The notes under the pieces were generated by a model that was not told the origin of the DNA, ran no database searches, and was given only the letters and a program-made list of their open reading frames with translations. Positions 1-7,999 of a stretch of 12,996 bases of DNA are shown piece after piece. The stretch is from positions 1-12,996 of the forward strand of contig JANQBS010000583.1 of the NCBI GenBank assembly GCA_033085395.1, written 5' to 3'. The position numbers were made by a program, and so were the translations under genes. Origin of the DNA: Xanthoparmelia taractica. Its lineage: Eukaryota; Ascomycota; Lecanoromycetes; Lecanorales; Parmeliaceae. How positions within the stretch are numbered: the first letter of the stretch is position 1; every line of letters starts with the position of its first letter.

Positions 1-1371
1 TATTATTAAATATATATAATTAAGTAATTTTAAGATAATATCTAATTAAAGAGATACGAGATAAACGTCTAATATAATAAGATTACTTAATTTACGAATA
101 TTAATTATTACTTTATTTTTTCTTTTATTTTTTAATAGAGTTTTCTAAATAACGAAGATAAAATAGCTAAACGAAGTTAATTATTTAATATACTTTAAAT
201 AATCTTACTATTAAAAAGCATTAATGATTTTATTAATTATTATTTTATTTATTAGCTTAAGAGAATAGATCTTCGCTTTCTTACTACTAAATAGTCTTAA
301 TTATTAATTATCTTAAAGAGAAAGCTTTATTTATTTATTTTGCGATACTTTAATAAGATCTTTATTCTTTTATAAAGACGAAAACTTATTAATTAGATCA
401 ATTAATTGCTATTTTTTCTTCTTATTTCTATAAATTATTATATTATTAGAAAGCTTTGATTTCGTTATTTATATAGAGATATTAGTCGAAATATAATTTA
501 TTAAAGACGAGAAACTATTAGCTAAATTTATTGTTATAATAGCGGCGAAAGTAACTACTTTATTCACTTAATTCGATGATTTCGAGTATTTTTCGAGCTT
601 AGCTAAAGATATTTCTATAACAAAGAAAACGTTTTCGTAATCGACTTCTTATAGTATTCTTAGATATAATTTCTTAGGAATTTATATAGCATAATTAATC
701 TTATTTTTAACTATTATATGAACAATATTAATATTAATTATATAAGTATATATAATTAAATTATGCTACTTTATAGATTTGAAAATAAAGTCCCTATTAA
801 ACAGATTCTTGGTCGTAATAATAGATAGAATTTATTAAGCTCACGATGCAATAGTAAATATCTTTTATACTCGAATTAATCGTTTTATGTATTAATCGAT
901 ATTATAAGTTATAATTTTAATTATAATATCATAACTATTAATATATACTTTCTTCTTATTTACATTAAGCATAATTTTCTTTAATTTTATAATATTATTT
1001 CTTATTAATAGATTTATCTTTATATTATTAATTAAATAAATTTTTCTTATAATATAAGTAAGAGTTTTATTATTATTCTTTTTAAGATCTAGAAGATATA
1101 TTAAAATAAGTATATATTTATCGATATTATATATTATAGAATTAAGCCCTTTAACACGCAGATAAGATAATATTTTTTTTAATCTTTATATTAGATAAAA
1201 GAGATAAAAGTTATTAATCTCTAAATTAATATATTCTTTCTTATTCTTAGCTATATTTAATATAAAATATAATAAAATATAAGCGTAATTTTAGTCACGA
1301 AAGCTAAAATTAGTATTTAATCTAGCTCTATTCTTGAAGTCTAATTGAATAATTTTTATAATAAAAGTATC
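1..1371 (-). pseudogene. pol: Degraded pol: protease-like region and start of reverse transcriptase (element 1)
   Basis: Minus-strand reading recognisable as the fungal Ty3/gypsy polyprotein between gag and RT. It starts near 1371 with a DFKNRARLNTNFSFRD-like stretch (about 1290-1340). An aspartyl-protease-like domain follows at about 1100-1290, with the active-site region read as E-I-N. A long linker comes next (a KIYSLKLINK-type motif near 260), then the RT N-terminus at about 40-150, where VIINIRKLSN (about 92-121) and DVYLVSL (about 50-70) match the RT pattern VVDIRGLN...PDAYPVPLQ. One frame can be followed to the window edge, with stops at former Gln and Trp codons. The RT catalytic Asp residues lie outside the window. 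Upstream it joins gag in frame once the 1649-3638 inversion is reversed. It cannot encode a functional product. Confidence 0.8.
1364..1371. repeat. Target-site duplication A, left half (AAAGTATC)
   Basis: These eight bases directly outside MITE copy 1 have their partner at 3631-3638 (GATACTTT, the reverse complement) outside MITE copy 2, not at the other end of copy 1. That is the arrangement expected after inversion of the intervening DNA. Confidence 0.8.
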
Positions 1372-1648
1372 TACGGGTCGGAAAGGTGTGGTATCTGTTG
1401 AACATAGTCGTTTTCAACTTTTTTTCAACTTTTTTTTAAAAAATTATATCTTTTTAATCTATTTATAGAATTTTATAATTATATAAGCGTTCGCTTAAGC
1501 TTTTTACGAATTTTTGAAATATAAAAAAATATTACGTAATATATTTATTAAAAACCCAATGAGAGTATGGGTTATCCCATACCTTTCGGTATAATATTCG
1601 AAAAACTAGTCCCATACCATTAAATATACCACACCTTTCCAACTCGTA
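1372..1648 (+). mobile_element. MITE copy 1 (277 bp, 8-bp TSD, probably hAT-like)
   Basis: It begins TACGGGTCGGAAAGGTGTGG and ends with the inverse (CCACACCTTTCCAACTCGTA), giving terminal inverted repeats of about 23 bp with two mismatches. The inside is AT-rich and non-coding. It contains short palindromes: AAGCGTTCGCTT near 1485-1496, and GTATGGG-TTAT-CCCATAC at 1565-1582. A second copy lies at 3639-3914 in opposite orientation, with roughly nine in ten bases identical. The inferred 8-bp target duplication is typical of the hAT superfamily; P and Merlin elements also make 8-bp duplications, so the assignment is tentative. No transposase is present, so it is non-autonomous. It keeps many CpA/TpG sites. 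Several copy differences (CA in copy 2, TA in copy 1) look like mild RIP in copy 1. Confidence 0.88.
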
Positions 1649-1656
1649 CTCTCAGG
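1649..1656. repeat. Target-site duplication B, inner half (CTCTCAGG)
   Basis: Reverse complement of CCTGAGAG at 3915-3922. It is the displaced target duplication of MITE copy 2 and is now attached to MITE copy 1. Confidence 0.8.
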
Positions 1657-3510
1657 TCTATTAGATTAATATCTACTATTAATTCTACTACTAATTTATT
1701 AAGAACAACTACTTATTTCTTAATTTAAGATCGTTAATCATCTAACTAGATTATTAATAAACCTACTTTTCGTAAATCTATTCGACGTTTTAAGTAAGTC
1801 ACTTAGTCTCTTAAAAACTTATTCTTTAATTTTTTTTCTACTAAAAAAATATCTAATTTATTATTAATTAATAATACTTCTAATACTAATTCTACTAATG
1901 TGAGTTATAACAATTCTACTAATAATCCTACTAGTGCTGATAACAACTCTACTAACAATAATCGTGATTCTTTATCAGATAATTCGCCTTCTATATCGCC
2001 GCCTCCATTAGTAATTCGTGAGGATTCTACAACTATAGATACTATTGATTTGAGTGAAAATTCAAGCGCTTCTCGTAGGCAATCAAGTCAAACTACACCT
2101 GAAATAACTATTAATTTCAGAGCCCAACAACTATAAGATATGATTAACAATACTATTAACTTCGCCGTCACCAATATTATTAATAATTTATAATTATCTA
2201 CTAAATCTAGAGGAGAACGAGGCCCGCCTGAAGAGCCCGGACCTATTACTATGAGTATAGTTATAGCAAGTTCTAATAGCAAATGAAATGCTATAGAATT
2301 AAACTATTTCGATTCTTTTCTAAATAAGTCTTACGAAGAGGGTGAGATTATAACTATGGAAAAGAACGTGTATTATCGTAGTGTGATTCTATTTGTTAAA
2401 AGAATTTATAATTTAATAGCTATAAAAGAAGAAGTAATAGTTCGTATTAATATAAATACTTATTTTCGTGATTCTACACTTTATTAATATATCTCAAAGC
2501 TATTAAATTTAAAGCGAAGAGATCTTCGTGTAGAAGATAATAAAGTGAAAGAATAATATAGAGCTCTTTTTATAAGACTCAAGGAACTATCGAGAGTAAT
2601 ACTTTCGAATCTTATTATAGAAAGATATATGTTAATAGATACTTATTCTCGACGAGAGTCTACTAGCTATATATAAGTAATAATTAAATACGTAAAATTA
2701 GCTAATATTAATAATATTTAAAATTAGTTGATATTTATTTATTAGGAAATTATATCGAAATTACGTATTTTTATTAACTCATTAAACTTAGCTACTATAA
2801 TTGCAAGCTTTATTCAAATGTTTAATATGAAGAAAGTAGCTTGATTTAAGCTATATACTCGTTAATAATAATATTAAGCTTTCGCTTAAAGATCTCAAAA
2901 TTAGCATTAGAATTAGTAGAATTAACGTGGAAATACCTATTGAAATGCCTCTAGTATATTCTAGCAAGACTTTTTAAATTCGACTTTAAGTCGTTAAGGT
3001 CAGTAGAATTAATTTAATTTTATTTCTTAGCTATTTGAATAATAGTAGCAATATTAGTCGTATCGCTAGCAGTAATTATTTCGATCTTCTAACTTCTTTA
3101 ATTAAAATACTTATCGCTCTTAGCAGTACGACTATTAATTAAATTCTCGTTACGATTTCCGATTATAATAAAATACGAATTAAAGGCTTATAACTAAAGA
3201 ATAGCAAAATACGTTAGAATTCACGAATCGACTATTATAAATAAATTAATTCGGTTAAGTAGATCGAAAATTCGAACGAAATCGTTAATAATTTCAGTAG
3301 AATTTCAGATCTAAGGCTACTACTTATTAAGTAGAAGCGATCACTAAAAATAAGCAAGAAAATCCTAGTTAAGCGAAAGAAAATAAGCTTTAATAGAATA
3401 TTGAAATTAATAACTATTAGAAGTAGAAGTAATTAGATCATGATTTTAATAAGTTAAATAATTAATATTATAATAATTCTTTTGCTAAATTTATGAGTAT
3501 TTAAACGTAC

Positions 3511-3576
3511 TATAGAAATTACAATTTAACTTTCTCTTTTAAGTCGAAATTATATAAATATTTACGAGTCGTATAT
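3511..3576 (+). other. Zinc-finger relic at the end of gag, Cys/His positions read Tyr
   Basis: The frame reads YRNY (codons 3511-3522), a 12-residue gap, Tyr at 3559 and Tyr at 3574, preceded by the typical FKSKLYKYLR spacing. The pattern fits C-x2-C-x12-H-x4-H/C, with TGC/TGT to TAC/TAT and CAT to TAT changes, both the RIP type. That this family's gag ends with such a finger is from memory of related fungal polyproteins. Confidence 0.55.
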
Positions 3577-3630
3577 TATTCTAAATTACTTTTTACGTCT
3601 AAATCGCCGATAATTATATAGACGAATATC

Positions 3631-3638
3631 GATACTTT
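3631..3638. repeat. Target-site duplication A, displaced half (GATACTTT)
   Basis: Reverse complement of 1364-1371. It belongs to the original insertion of MITE copy 1 and was moved here by the inversion. Confidence 0.8.
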
Positions 3639-3914
3639 TACGAGTCGGAAATGTGTGGTATATTTGATGGTATGGGACCAGTTTTTCGAATATCATATCG
3701 AAAGGTATAAGATATCCCATACTCTCATTAAGTTTTTAATAAATATATTACGTGATATTTTTCTGTATTCTAACAATACGTAAAAAGCTTAAGCGAACGC
3801 TTATATAATTATAAAATTCTATAAATAGATTAAAGAGATATAATTTTTTAAAAAAAGTTGGAAAAAAGTTGAAAACGACTATGTTCAACAGATACCACAC
3901 CTTTCCGACCCGTA
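3639..3914 (-). mobile_element. MITE copy 2 (276 bp), opposite orientation
   Basis: Reverse complement of the MITE at 1372-1648, with the same terminal inverted repeats (starts TACGAGTCGGAAATGTGTGG, ends CCTTTCCGACCCGTA). It keeps CpA/TpG at several sites where copy 1 has TpA, so it is the less mutated copy. It inserted just upstream of the gag start of element 1, between leader and coding region, which would also have disturbed expression. No coding capacity. Confidence 0.88.
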
Positions 3915-3922
3915 CCTGAGAG
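3915..3922. repeat. Target-site duplication B, outer half (CCTGAGAG)
   Basis: Immediately outside MITE copy 2. Its partner (reverse complement) is at 1649-1656. Confidence 0.8.
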
Positions 3923-4250
3923 TGTTAAACGTGAGATACTTATAAATCTTCTTGATATCGTTAGATATTAAATTAGCGTATTTGTGATCAGTGGCAATGA
4001 ACTCCTAAATATCAAATGCGAGGCTAAGTACTTGTCTATCTATTGAAGTAGTTAACGTTAATTTGTGAGGCTGATTGGCAAAAGAAGTAAAAAAAAGTGG
4101 GGAGGCTTTTGATAGACAAAGAGTAGAGAAAAGTTAATAAGATCTTGCTAATCTAATAGCTCACTCATTTAATGAAGTCGGTGACGATAAGTAGACTATA
4201 TTAATGAAGGACTGCTTCTGAATCGATTCGATAGTTAGTTGACATCGAAA
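3915..4250 (-). other. Leader / 5' untranslated region of element 1, RIP-poor
   Basis: This stretch lies between the primer-binding-like site and the original gag start. Base composition is much closer to normal than in its neighbours and CpA/TpG are frequent. On the minus strand a frame with only one stop (a TAG) runs for about 65 codons from near 4120 and is in phase with gag once the inversion is undone. It could be an N-terminal extension of gag or chance. Otherwise I see no gene. Confidence 0.45.
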
Positions 4251-4266
4251 TCAAGCGTTGCTACCA
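4251..4266 (-). other. Candidate primer-binding site
   Basis: Three bases inside the LTR end, the minus strand reads TGGTAGCAACGCTTG. A TGG start just inside a 5' LTR is where reverse transcription is primed by a tRNA 3' end (CCA). The first seven bases, TGGTAGC, resemble the initiator-Met site used by several yeast elements. The match beyond that could not be checked against the host's tRNAs. Confidence 0.5.
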
Positions 4267-4269
4267 TAT

Positions 4270-4419
4270 TGTCATGGAAAATAATCTTGGAATTGATAAT
4301 TGAAAAATCTGTCGAATTCTAAGGCCGCAGCGAAGAAATCTGCTGGGAAACTAATACATATTTGACATAGCCTCCCCGATCTTCCCCAAATGCATTAGGC
4401 ATATAGAAAAATCGTGACA
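4270..4419 (-). repeat. LTR-1, 5' LTR of element 1 (150 bp)
   Basis: On the minus strand it begins TGTCACGATTTTTC and ends CCATGACA, giving the TG...CA form with 5-bp inverted ends (TGTCA/TGACA). About 135 bp align with 7495-7634 at about 80 percent by eye (shared blocks include TCTTGGAATTGA and CTAATACA on the plus strand). It is followed on the gag side by a primer-binding-like TGG. It is RIP-poor. A stop codon (TAA, minus strand, 4421-4423) of the unknown frame to its right touches its outer edge, so it might instead be, or also be, the 3' LTR of something on that side. Confidence 0.7.
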
Positions 4420-5640
4420 CTTAGGCTTCGGAGCTTAATAAAGAAATAAATAAGATAGGCGACGCTAATAATATAGAGCGTGCTAGAAAATTAAAAAGCT
4501 CTTCTTTCTTAAGAATAAATTTTAGCGATAACTTAGAGATTAATTACTTAAAGATAGGAATCGAATTAGCGCGTGCGATTAAGAAATAGTCGTCGTCGCT
4601 GTCGGAGAGATTTAAGATAATTATAAATATCTATAGCGTATACGAGAAGTCTCGCTGAGCTCTAAGATTAACTCGATATTATTTAAATCGTTATCGGCGA
4701 AGTTCTTTTTATAGCGATTTAAAAAATATATTTAAATAAATTTTTTTTAAAAAAAACTTAGAGAAAGAAGAAAGAAAGTCGATATATAAGCGATATTCTT
4801 TTAAGAAGACGTCTATCTTTATAGACAAATGCGAGTTCGAATATACTTCGCTTTTCGAGCTATCTTTATAATTAATTAACTCTTTTAATTAAAGATCTTA
4901 TTTTATACGCTTATAAGTGTTAACTATTACGTTAGTCTTCTTATAAGATCGCTTTTTTACGATTTATTCTCTTTTTATTATTATAAAGAACTTTTCTCTC
5001 TCGCGTATTAATATTTAAGATATACTAGATAAAGATTAATTTTTCTTTTAACTAATAATTAAATTTATCTTTAACTTATTTTTAGTTCTTATTACGAATA
5101 TTTCGTATTTAAGGTATTAAAAATTAATTATTTACTATTAAATTTTGATATTATAAGGCAAGCGATAACGATATATCGTCTCTCGCTTTTAGCGTGTTCT
5201 ATATAAAGAAATTAATAATATTTTAGAGATCTTAGCGATTACGTGATAGCGAGCGTATAATAATTATAGCATTTTACGCTTAATAGCGATTTACGACGAT
5301 TCTTAGTGATACGCTTTATATTATCTCAAATAAAAACGAACGCTATTAATACTAATGCGACGAATCGATAATATATAATTAAATCGATAGCGTGATACAG
5401 TATCCGATATTCGCATCGTTTTTATAAGCGAATTGTAATCGTTTCGACTTAGAATAATTATATTAAAAATAGAAATTGCTTATAGTAAGAAAGTTAATGT
5501 GAGTAGTAGTGCTTTAAGATATATCGTAGTATCTTTAATAATCTATATCTTCATTACGATAAGATATCGATACATAACGAAGTTTTTAAAGATAGTTATA
5601 ATTATAATACGATAGAAAGAAAAATTATATTATACTATAA
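4420..5640 (-). pseudogene. RIP-mutated block with a degraded reading frame, unidentified
   Basis: AT-rich with CpG retained, including a CpG-dense patch at 4566-4606 (gcgcg, then tcgtcgtcgctgtcgg). On the minus strand the last ~70 codons look coding: an acidic SDSDDDYFLIARANSIPIFK stretch (about 4550-4610), a charged helix-like run with KKEELFNFLARS, and a terminal SSEA followed by TAA at 4421-4423. Further upstream, Lys/Arg/Glu-rich frames appear in different phases (about 4640-5100), implying frameshifts. I do not recognise a protein family. It is plausibly another transposon or repeat, since RIP acts on repeats. Beyond about 5150 I see only RIP-degraded sequence. Confidence 0.35.
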
Positions 5641-5842
5641 TAGTTAATTGAGTAAAGCTCGAGCTTATAATCTATTAAAATATGAGAAAGAACACTTAGT
5701 TATATTATTCTAAGTGTGCTATGAAAGATAAGTGCGATCTAACTAGATAAGGTCACGGAACTTAACGTTTGCCAAGTTTTGGGATATCACGTAAGCACGC
5801 GACCCAACTTTCAACAACAATAATAATAATAGCAATTTAATA
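5641..5842. other. RIP-poor island between two degraded frames
   Basis: From about 5720 to 5820 CpA and TpG reappear (for example gtttgccaagttttggg and ctttcaacaacaataa). The stretch sits between a frame leaving on the minus strand and one starting on the plus strand at about 5843. Its place fits a leader or promoter region, but no defined element was found in it. Confidence 0.4.
5692..5717. repeat. Perfect 8-bp hairpin (ACACTTAG / CTAAGTGT, 10-base loop)
   Basis: The arms at 5692-5699 and 5710-5717 are exact reverse complements around TTATATTATT. It could form a small stem-loop or be the end signature of a mobile element. No T-run follows, so it is not called a terminator. Confidence 0.5.
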
Positions 5843-6453
5843 TAATAACTTTACGAGTATCTAGTTAATTACTCGAAATACGATGTATAATTAGATATTT
5901 CTCTAGATTATAGCTTTTTTAAAATAAGATTTAGAGAAGTAATTTTAGCTTAATTAGATTTTGAAAGCGATTAAACTTATTCTTATATAGAATTTTAATA
6001 AGCTTATCGATTACTTATTTTTTAATTAAAACGTATTTTAAAGCGATATTCTTAATAATAATTTACTTATATATATAATAATAATAATAATAATATATAT
6101 TTAATACGCGTATAAAACTAGAAGTTCGTAATTAGAGTTATTATATCTTATTTATTATAATAGATTATTATTATTTTAATAATTAAATCGTCAAGATTAA
6201 ATTAATTAAAAAGACTACGTAATTAGATAATTTTCTTAATAACTTATATTTAATTAATATACTCGACTTTATAGATTAAAAGTGTTACGATAAGTTATCG
6301 CTTAGATAATTAATTAATTATAGCGCTATCTATATTAAAAATATATTTAAAAATAAAACCTTAAATATCTTAATCGCTAATTTAATTAGCGTTAATATAT
6401 TTAAATAGAAATTTTAGTTCTTTTCGAAAGATAAGTTAATAATTGATCGTTAA
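5843..6453 (+). pseudogene. Degraded reading frame, unidentified protein
   Basis: From an ATA at 5843 (a possible former ATG) the frame reads LYEYLVNYSKYDV, then LDISLDYSFFKIRFREVILA and further Asp/Glu/Arg-containing sequence, unlike the Ile/Lys/Asn/Leu mush of random AT-rich DNA. Stops in the first 75 codons stand at TAA triplets fitting former CAA. An (AAT)n run (6068-6096) encodes an Asn tract. At about 6185 the coding look moves to another frame (LDNFLNNLY, later NKTLNILIANLISVNIFK) and ends at TAA 6451-6453, so there is at least one frameshift. RIP-poor islands flank it on both sides. No family recognised; a transposon-borne gene is likely given the RIP. Confidence 0.35.
6068..6096. repeat. 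TAA trinucleotide microsatellite
   Basis: Run of TAA units bounded by TATATA. It lies within the degraded plus-strand frame, where it would read as Asn codons. Confidence 0.7.
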
Positions 6454-6600
6454 GATCTAGGAGATCTAGAATGCCAAGCAAATACTAGTGTCATTTCTAT
6501 CGTTCTTAAGTATCTCAATCGAGTTATTCTAGATAGAATAATATACACATAATACACTTATTAAGATTTTGACTTTTATGCTCTCTTTACACGTTTTATT
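6454..6600. other. RIP-poor island
   Basis: CpA/TpG reappear (atgccaagcaaatactagtg; acacataatacac). It opens with a near-direct repeat AGATCTAG-GAGATCTAG (6453-6469), which might mark an insertion junction. No gene seen. Confidence 0.35.
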
Positions 6601-7480
6601 AGCTAGGATTTAAGATTTTCTAAATTTATGTATCTTTAATATTTACTAGTAACGTCTCTAATTTCGATTTAAGATATTAATCTTAAGTATCGCTAATTTT
6701 AATTTAAGTAATAGCTTTTAGATATTAATTCTTTTAAATTTATCGATTGTAGAATTATTTTTTACTTTATATTAATTTCAATAAGTATTGAAATTATTTA
6801 TTCTTAATCTTCTAATCTATTAACTCTCTACATTTTTTTTAAAATTTTTTTTACTATTTTTCTTAATTATTAAATTCTTATAATTCGCTATATTATACTT
6901 TAAAATTACTCTATACTTCGAAATTATTTTATAATCTAGAATTTTCTTTTATTCTTTAATTATTCTACTATTTAGACGTCTTTTATATTCTATTACACTA
7001 AAGGATTATTTTAATTCTATTATTTAAAAGAAGCTTTTTCCAATTTAATTAATAAAAAAAAGAACGTTAAAATTTATTAAGAAAATAATATAAGAAATTC
7101 TTACTAACTCTTTAAAATTTCTTCGTCTTATTCTTATCTTTTTCTTTAATATTTAATATTTATAATTATCTCTTAATTCTATATTTTTATATAATCGAGA
7201 GTTAAGATAATAAACATAATTTTTCTCTTCCTTAATTTCTCTTCCTTATAATACGATTCTTTTAGCTTTTTAATTTATTAAGTTCTTAAAGATTAAATAT
7301 TTATTTTTAAGTCTTTTTATATATAAGATATATTAACTAATCTCTATTATCGAGAAAATTAATTTTCGATCTTTTTAAATTAATTAAGATATTTATTTAA
7401 TTAGAAACGAACGAGCTAGAATAAAATCTAAATCTATAGAAACTTATTCTTAATCGTTTCTTTAGGTTCTTAATCGTTTC
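6601..7480. other. Heavily RIP-mutated block, possible minus-strand coding relic
   Basis: Very AT-rich. A minus-strand frame across about 6700-7260 gives Lys/Arg/Glu/Tyr-rich sequence (YVYYLNSRLYKNIELRDNYK near 7200; VIEYKRRLNSRIIKE near 6980), which may be a mutated transposon protein. The composition alone could produce much of this, and no family is recognised. It ends at the outer edge of LTR-2. Confidence 0.25.
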
Positions 7481-7481
7481 T
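7447..7481. repeat. Tandem duplication of a 15-bp block
   Basis: TTCTTAATCGTTTCT occurs at 7447-7461 and 7467-7481, a 20-bp period. It lies just outside LTR-2. Confidence 0.75.
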
Positions 7482-7634
7482 ATTATAAGAAAGGTCTTGG
7501 AATTGATTGTTGAAAAGTCTGTCGAATTCTAAGGGCAGCAGGGCGGAGATTCTACGGGAAAACTAATACACATTTGACCTTGCCTCCCCGCTCTTTTCAA
7601 AATGCATTTGGTATATAGAAAAACTGTGATAACA
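7481..7634 (-). repeat. LTR-2, 3' LTR of element 2 (about 154 bp)
   Basis: Aligns with LTR-1. On the minus strand it begins TGTTATCACAGTTTTTC and ends about TTATAATA, which with one CpA-to-TpA change would be ATAACA, the inverse of TGTTAT. A short purine-rich tract, GTGGGA, directly precedes its start on the element side, as expected for a polypurine tract. RIP-poor compared with the element body. Confidence 0.65.
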
Positions 7635-7999
7635 TCCCACAACAATAAGAAAAATAAGCGATCTCGCTTGCTTAGATATGCATTTAAAATTAGCTTTCAA
7701 TAAGTTATAATCTCAATTAAATTCTTATTTCTCGAACTTCGTTGATATTAACGATAAATTGTTAGAAAACTAATAACAATAAGATTATATTAACGATTAA
7801 AAGCATATAGTGTAGAAGTAGTTAGAATGTCACAATAATAATAATATAAATATCACAATTATTAGTTGATATCTCTCTTTAATAATTATATAAACGCTAT
7901 CGAATAAACAGAAATAATTCTTAATTAATAATACTCGTTGAGTCGTTTAAAAATAGCGATGAGGTGAGTAGATATAATATAGTGTTTAAGTTTAAATAA
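7635..7999 (-). other. 3' untranslated region of element 2
   Basis: Non-coding stretch between the chromodomain frame and the LTR. It is related to 9304-9750 of element 3: shared blocks include GCGATCTCGCTTGCT (7658-7672 and 9331-9345), ATAAACGYTATCGA (7891 and 9607) and AGTAGATATAATAT (7968 and 9681). The shared layout supports the two elements being relatives. Confidence 0.6.

Larger units (their letters stand above)
1649..3638. other. Inverted segment between the two MITEs
   Basis: The flanks of the two MITEs match only in crossed pairs: left of copy 1 with left of copy 2, and right of copy 1 with right of copy 2, each as reverse complements. Recombination between two oppositely oriented MITEs inverts the DNA between them and produces exactly this pattern. 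Reversing the segment gives each MITE a perfect 8-bp direct duplication (AAAGTATC for one, CCTGAGAG for the other) and joins gag to pol in frame. Confidence 0.82.
1649..3638 (+). pseudogene. gag: Degraded gag of element 1 (inverted relative to its pol)
   Basis: One plus-strand frame runs through the segment, with stops at former Gln/Trp codons. The likely original start is the ATA codon at 1669-1671 (ATG with G to A), followed by a Ser/Thr/Asn-rich N-terminus. The only long open stretch is 1648-1700 and then about 1864-2133; its end (1900-2133) reads NNSTNNPTSADNNSTNNN and then SPSISPPP. The retroviral-type gag core spans about 2284-2860. TGA at 2284 stands where this gag family has a conserved Trp, followed by NAIELNYFDSF, and later motifs include ERYMLIDTYSRRES. 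A Gln/Trp-rich tail (about 2860-3400) is now full of stops. Near the C-terminus (3511-3576) is a C2H2-like zinc-finger relic with Tyr at all four metal positions. It starts about 20 bp from the site where MITE copy 2 inserted. Not functional. Confidence 0.8.
1..4419 (-). mobile_element. Element 1: chromovirus-like LTR retrotransposon, 5' part, gag segment inverted
   Basis: On the minus strand, right to left: LTR (4270-4419), primer-binding-like site (4251-4266), leader, gag, then pol running off the left edge. Two MITEs (1372-1648 and 3639-3914) interrupt it, and the stretch between them, which holds gag, is flipped so gag now reads on the plus strand. With the flip undone, gag precedes pol and the two are in the same frame. 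Internal coding parts are heavily RIP-mutated; LTR, leader and MITEs much less so. The 3' half (rest of RT, RNase H, integrase, 3' LTR) should lie left of the window. Confidence 0.8.

Noticed and set aside
1900..2136. 78-codon plus-strand frame as an independent gene starting at GTG 1900
   Set aside because: The same frame continues upstream without a break to the stop before about 1864, and the downstream stop is a TAA fitting a former CAA. It is only the longest stop-free piece of the gag relic.
2088..2282. 64-codon open frame on the minus strand
   Set aside because: It lies opposite the gag relic, is hydrophobic and Ile/Leu-rich as antisense of Asn/Asp/Tyr-rich coding sequence tends to be, and has no supporting context.
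1372..3914. One 2.5-kb DNA transposon with ~277-bp terminal inverted repeats
   Set aside because: Each repeat has its own 23-bp inverted ends. The outer flanks (AAAGTATC and CCTGAGAG) do not match each other, the inside encodes retroelement gag and not a transposase, and the crossed duplications fit two separate insertions.
7626..7834. LTR bounded by TGTGATA...TGTCACA for element 2
   Set aside because: The boundaries look tidy, but the block from 7635 on is shared with the 3' untranslated region of element 3, and the repeat matching LTR-1 lies on the other side (7481-7634), next to a purine tract.
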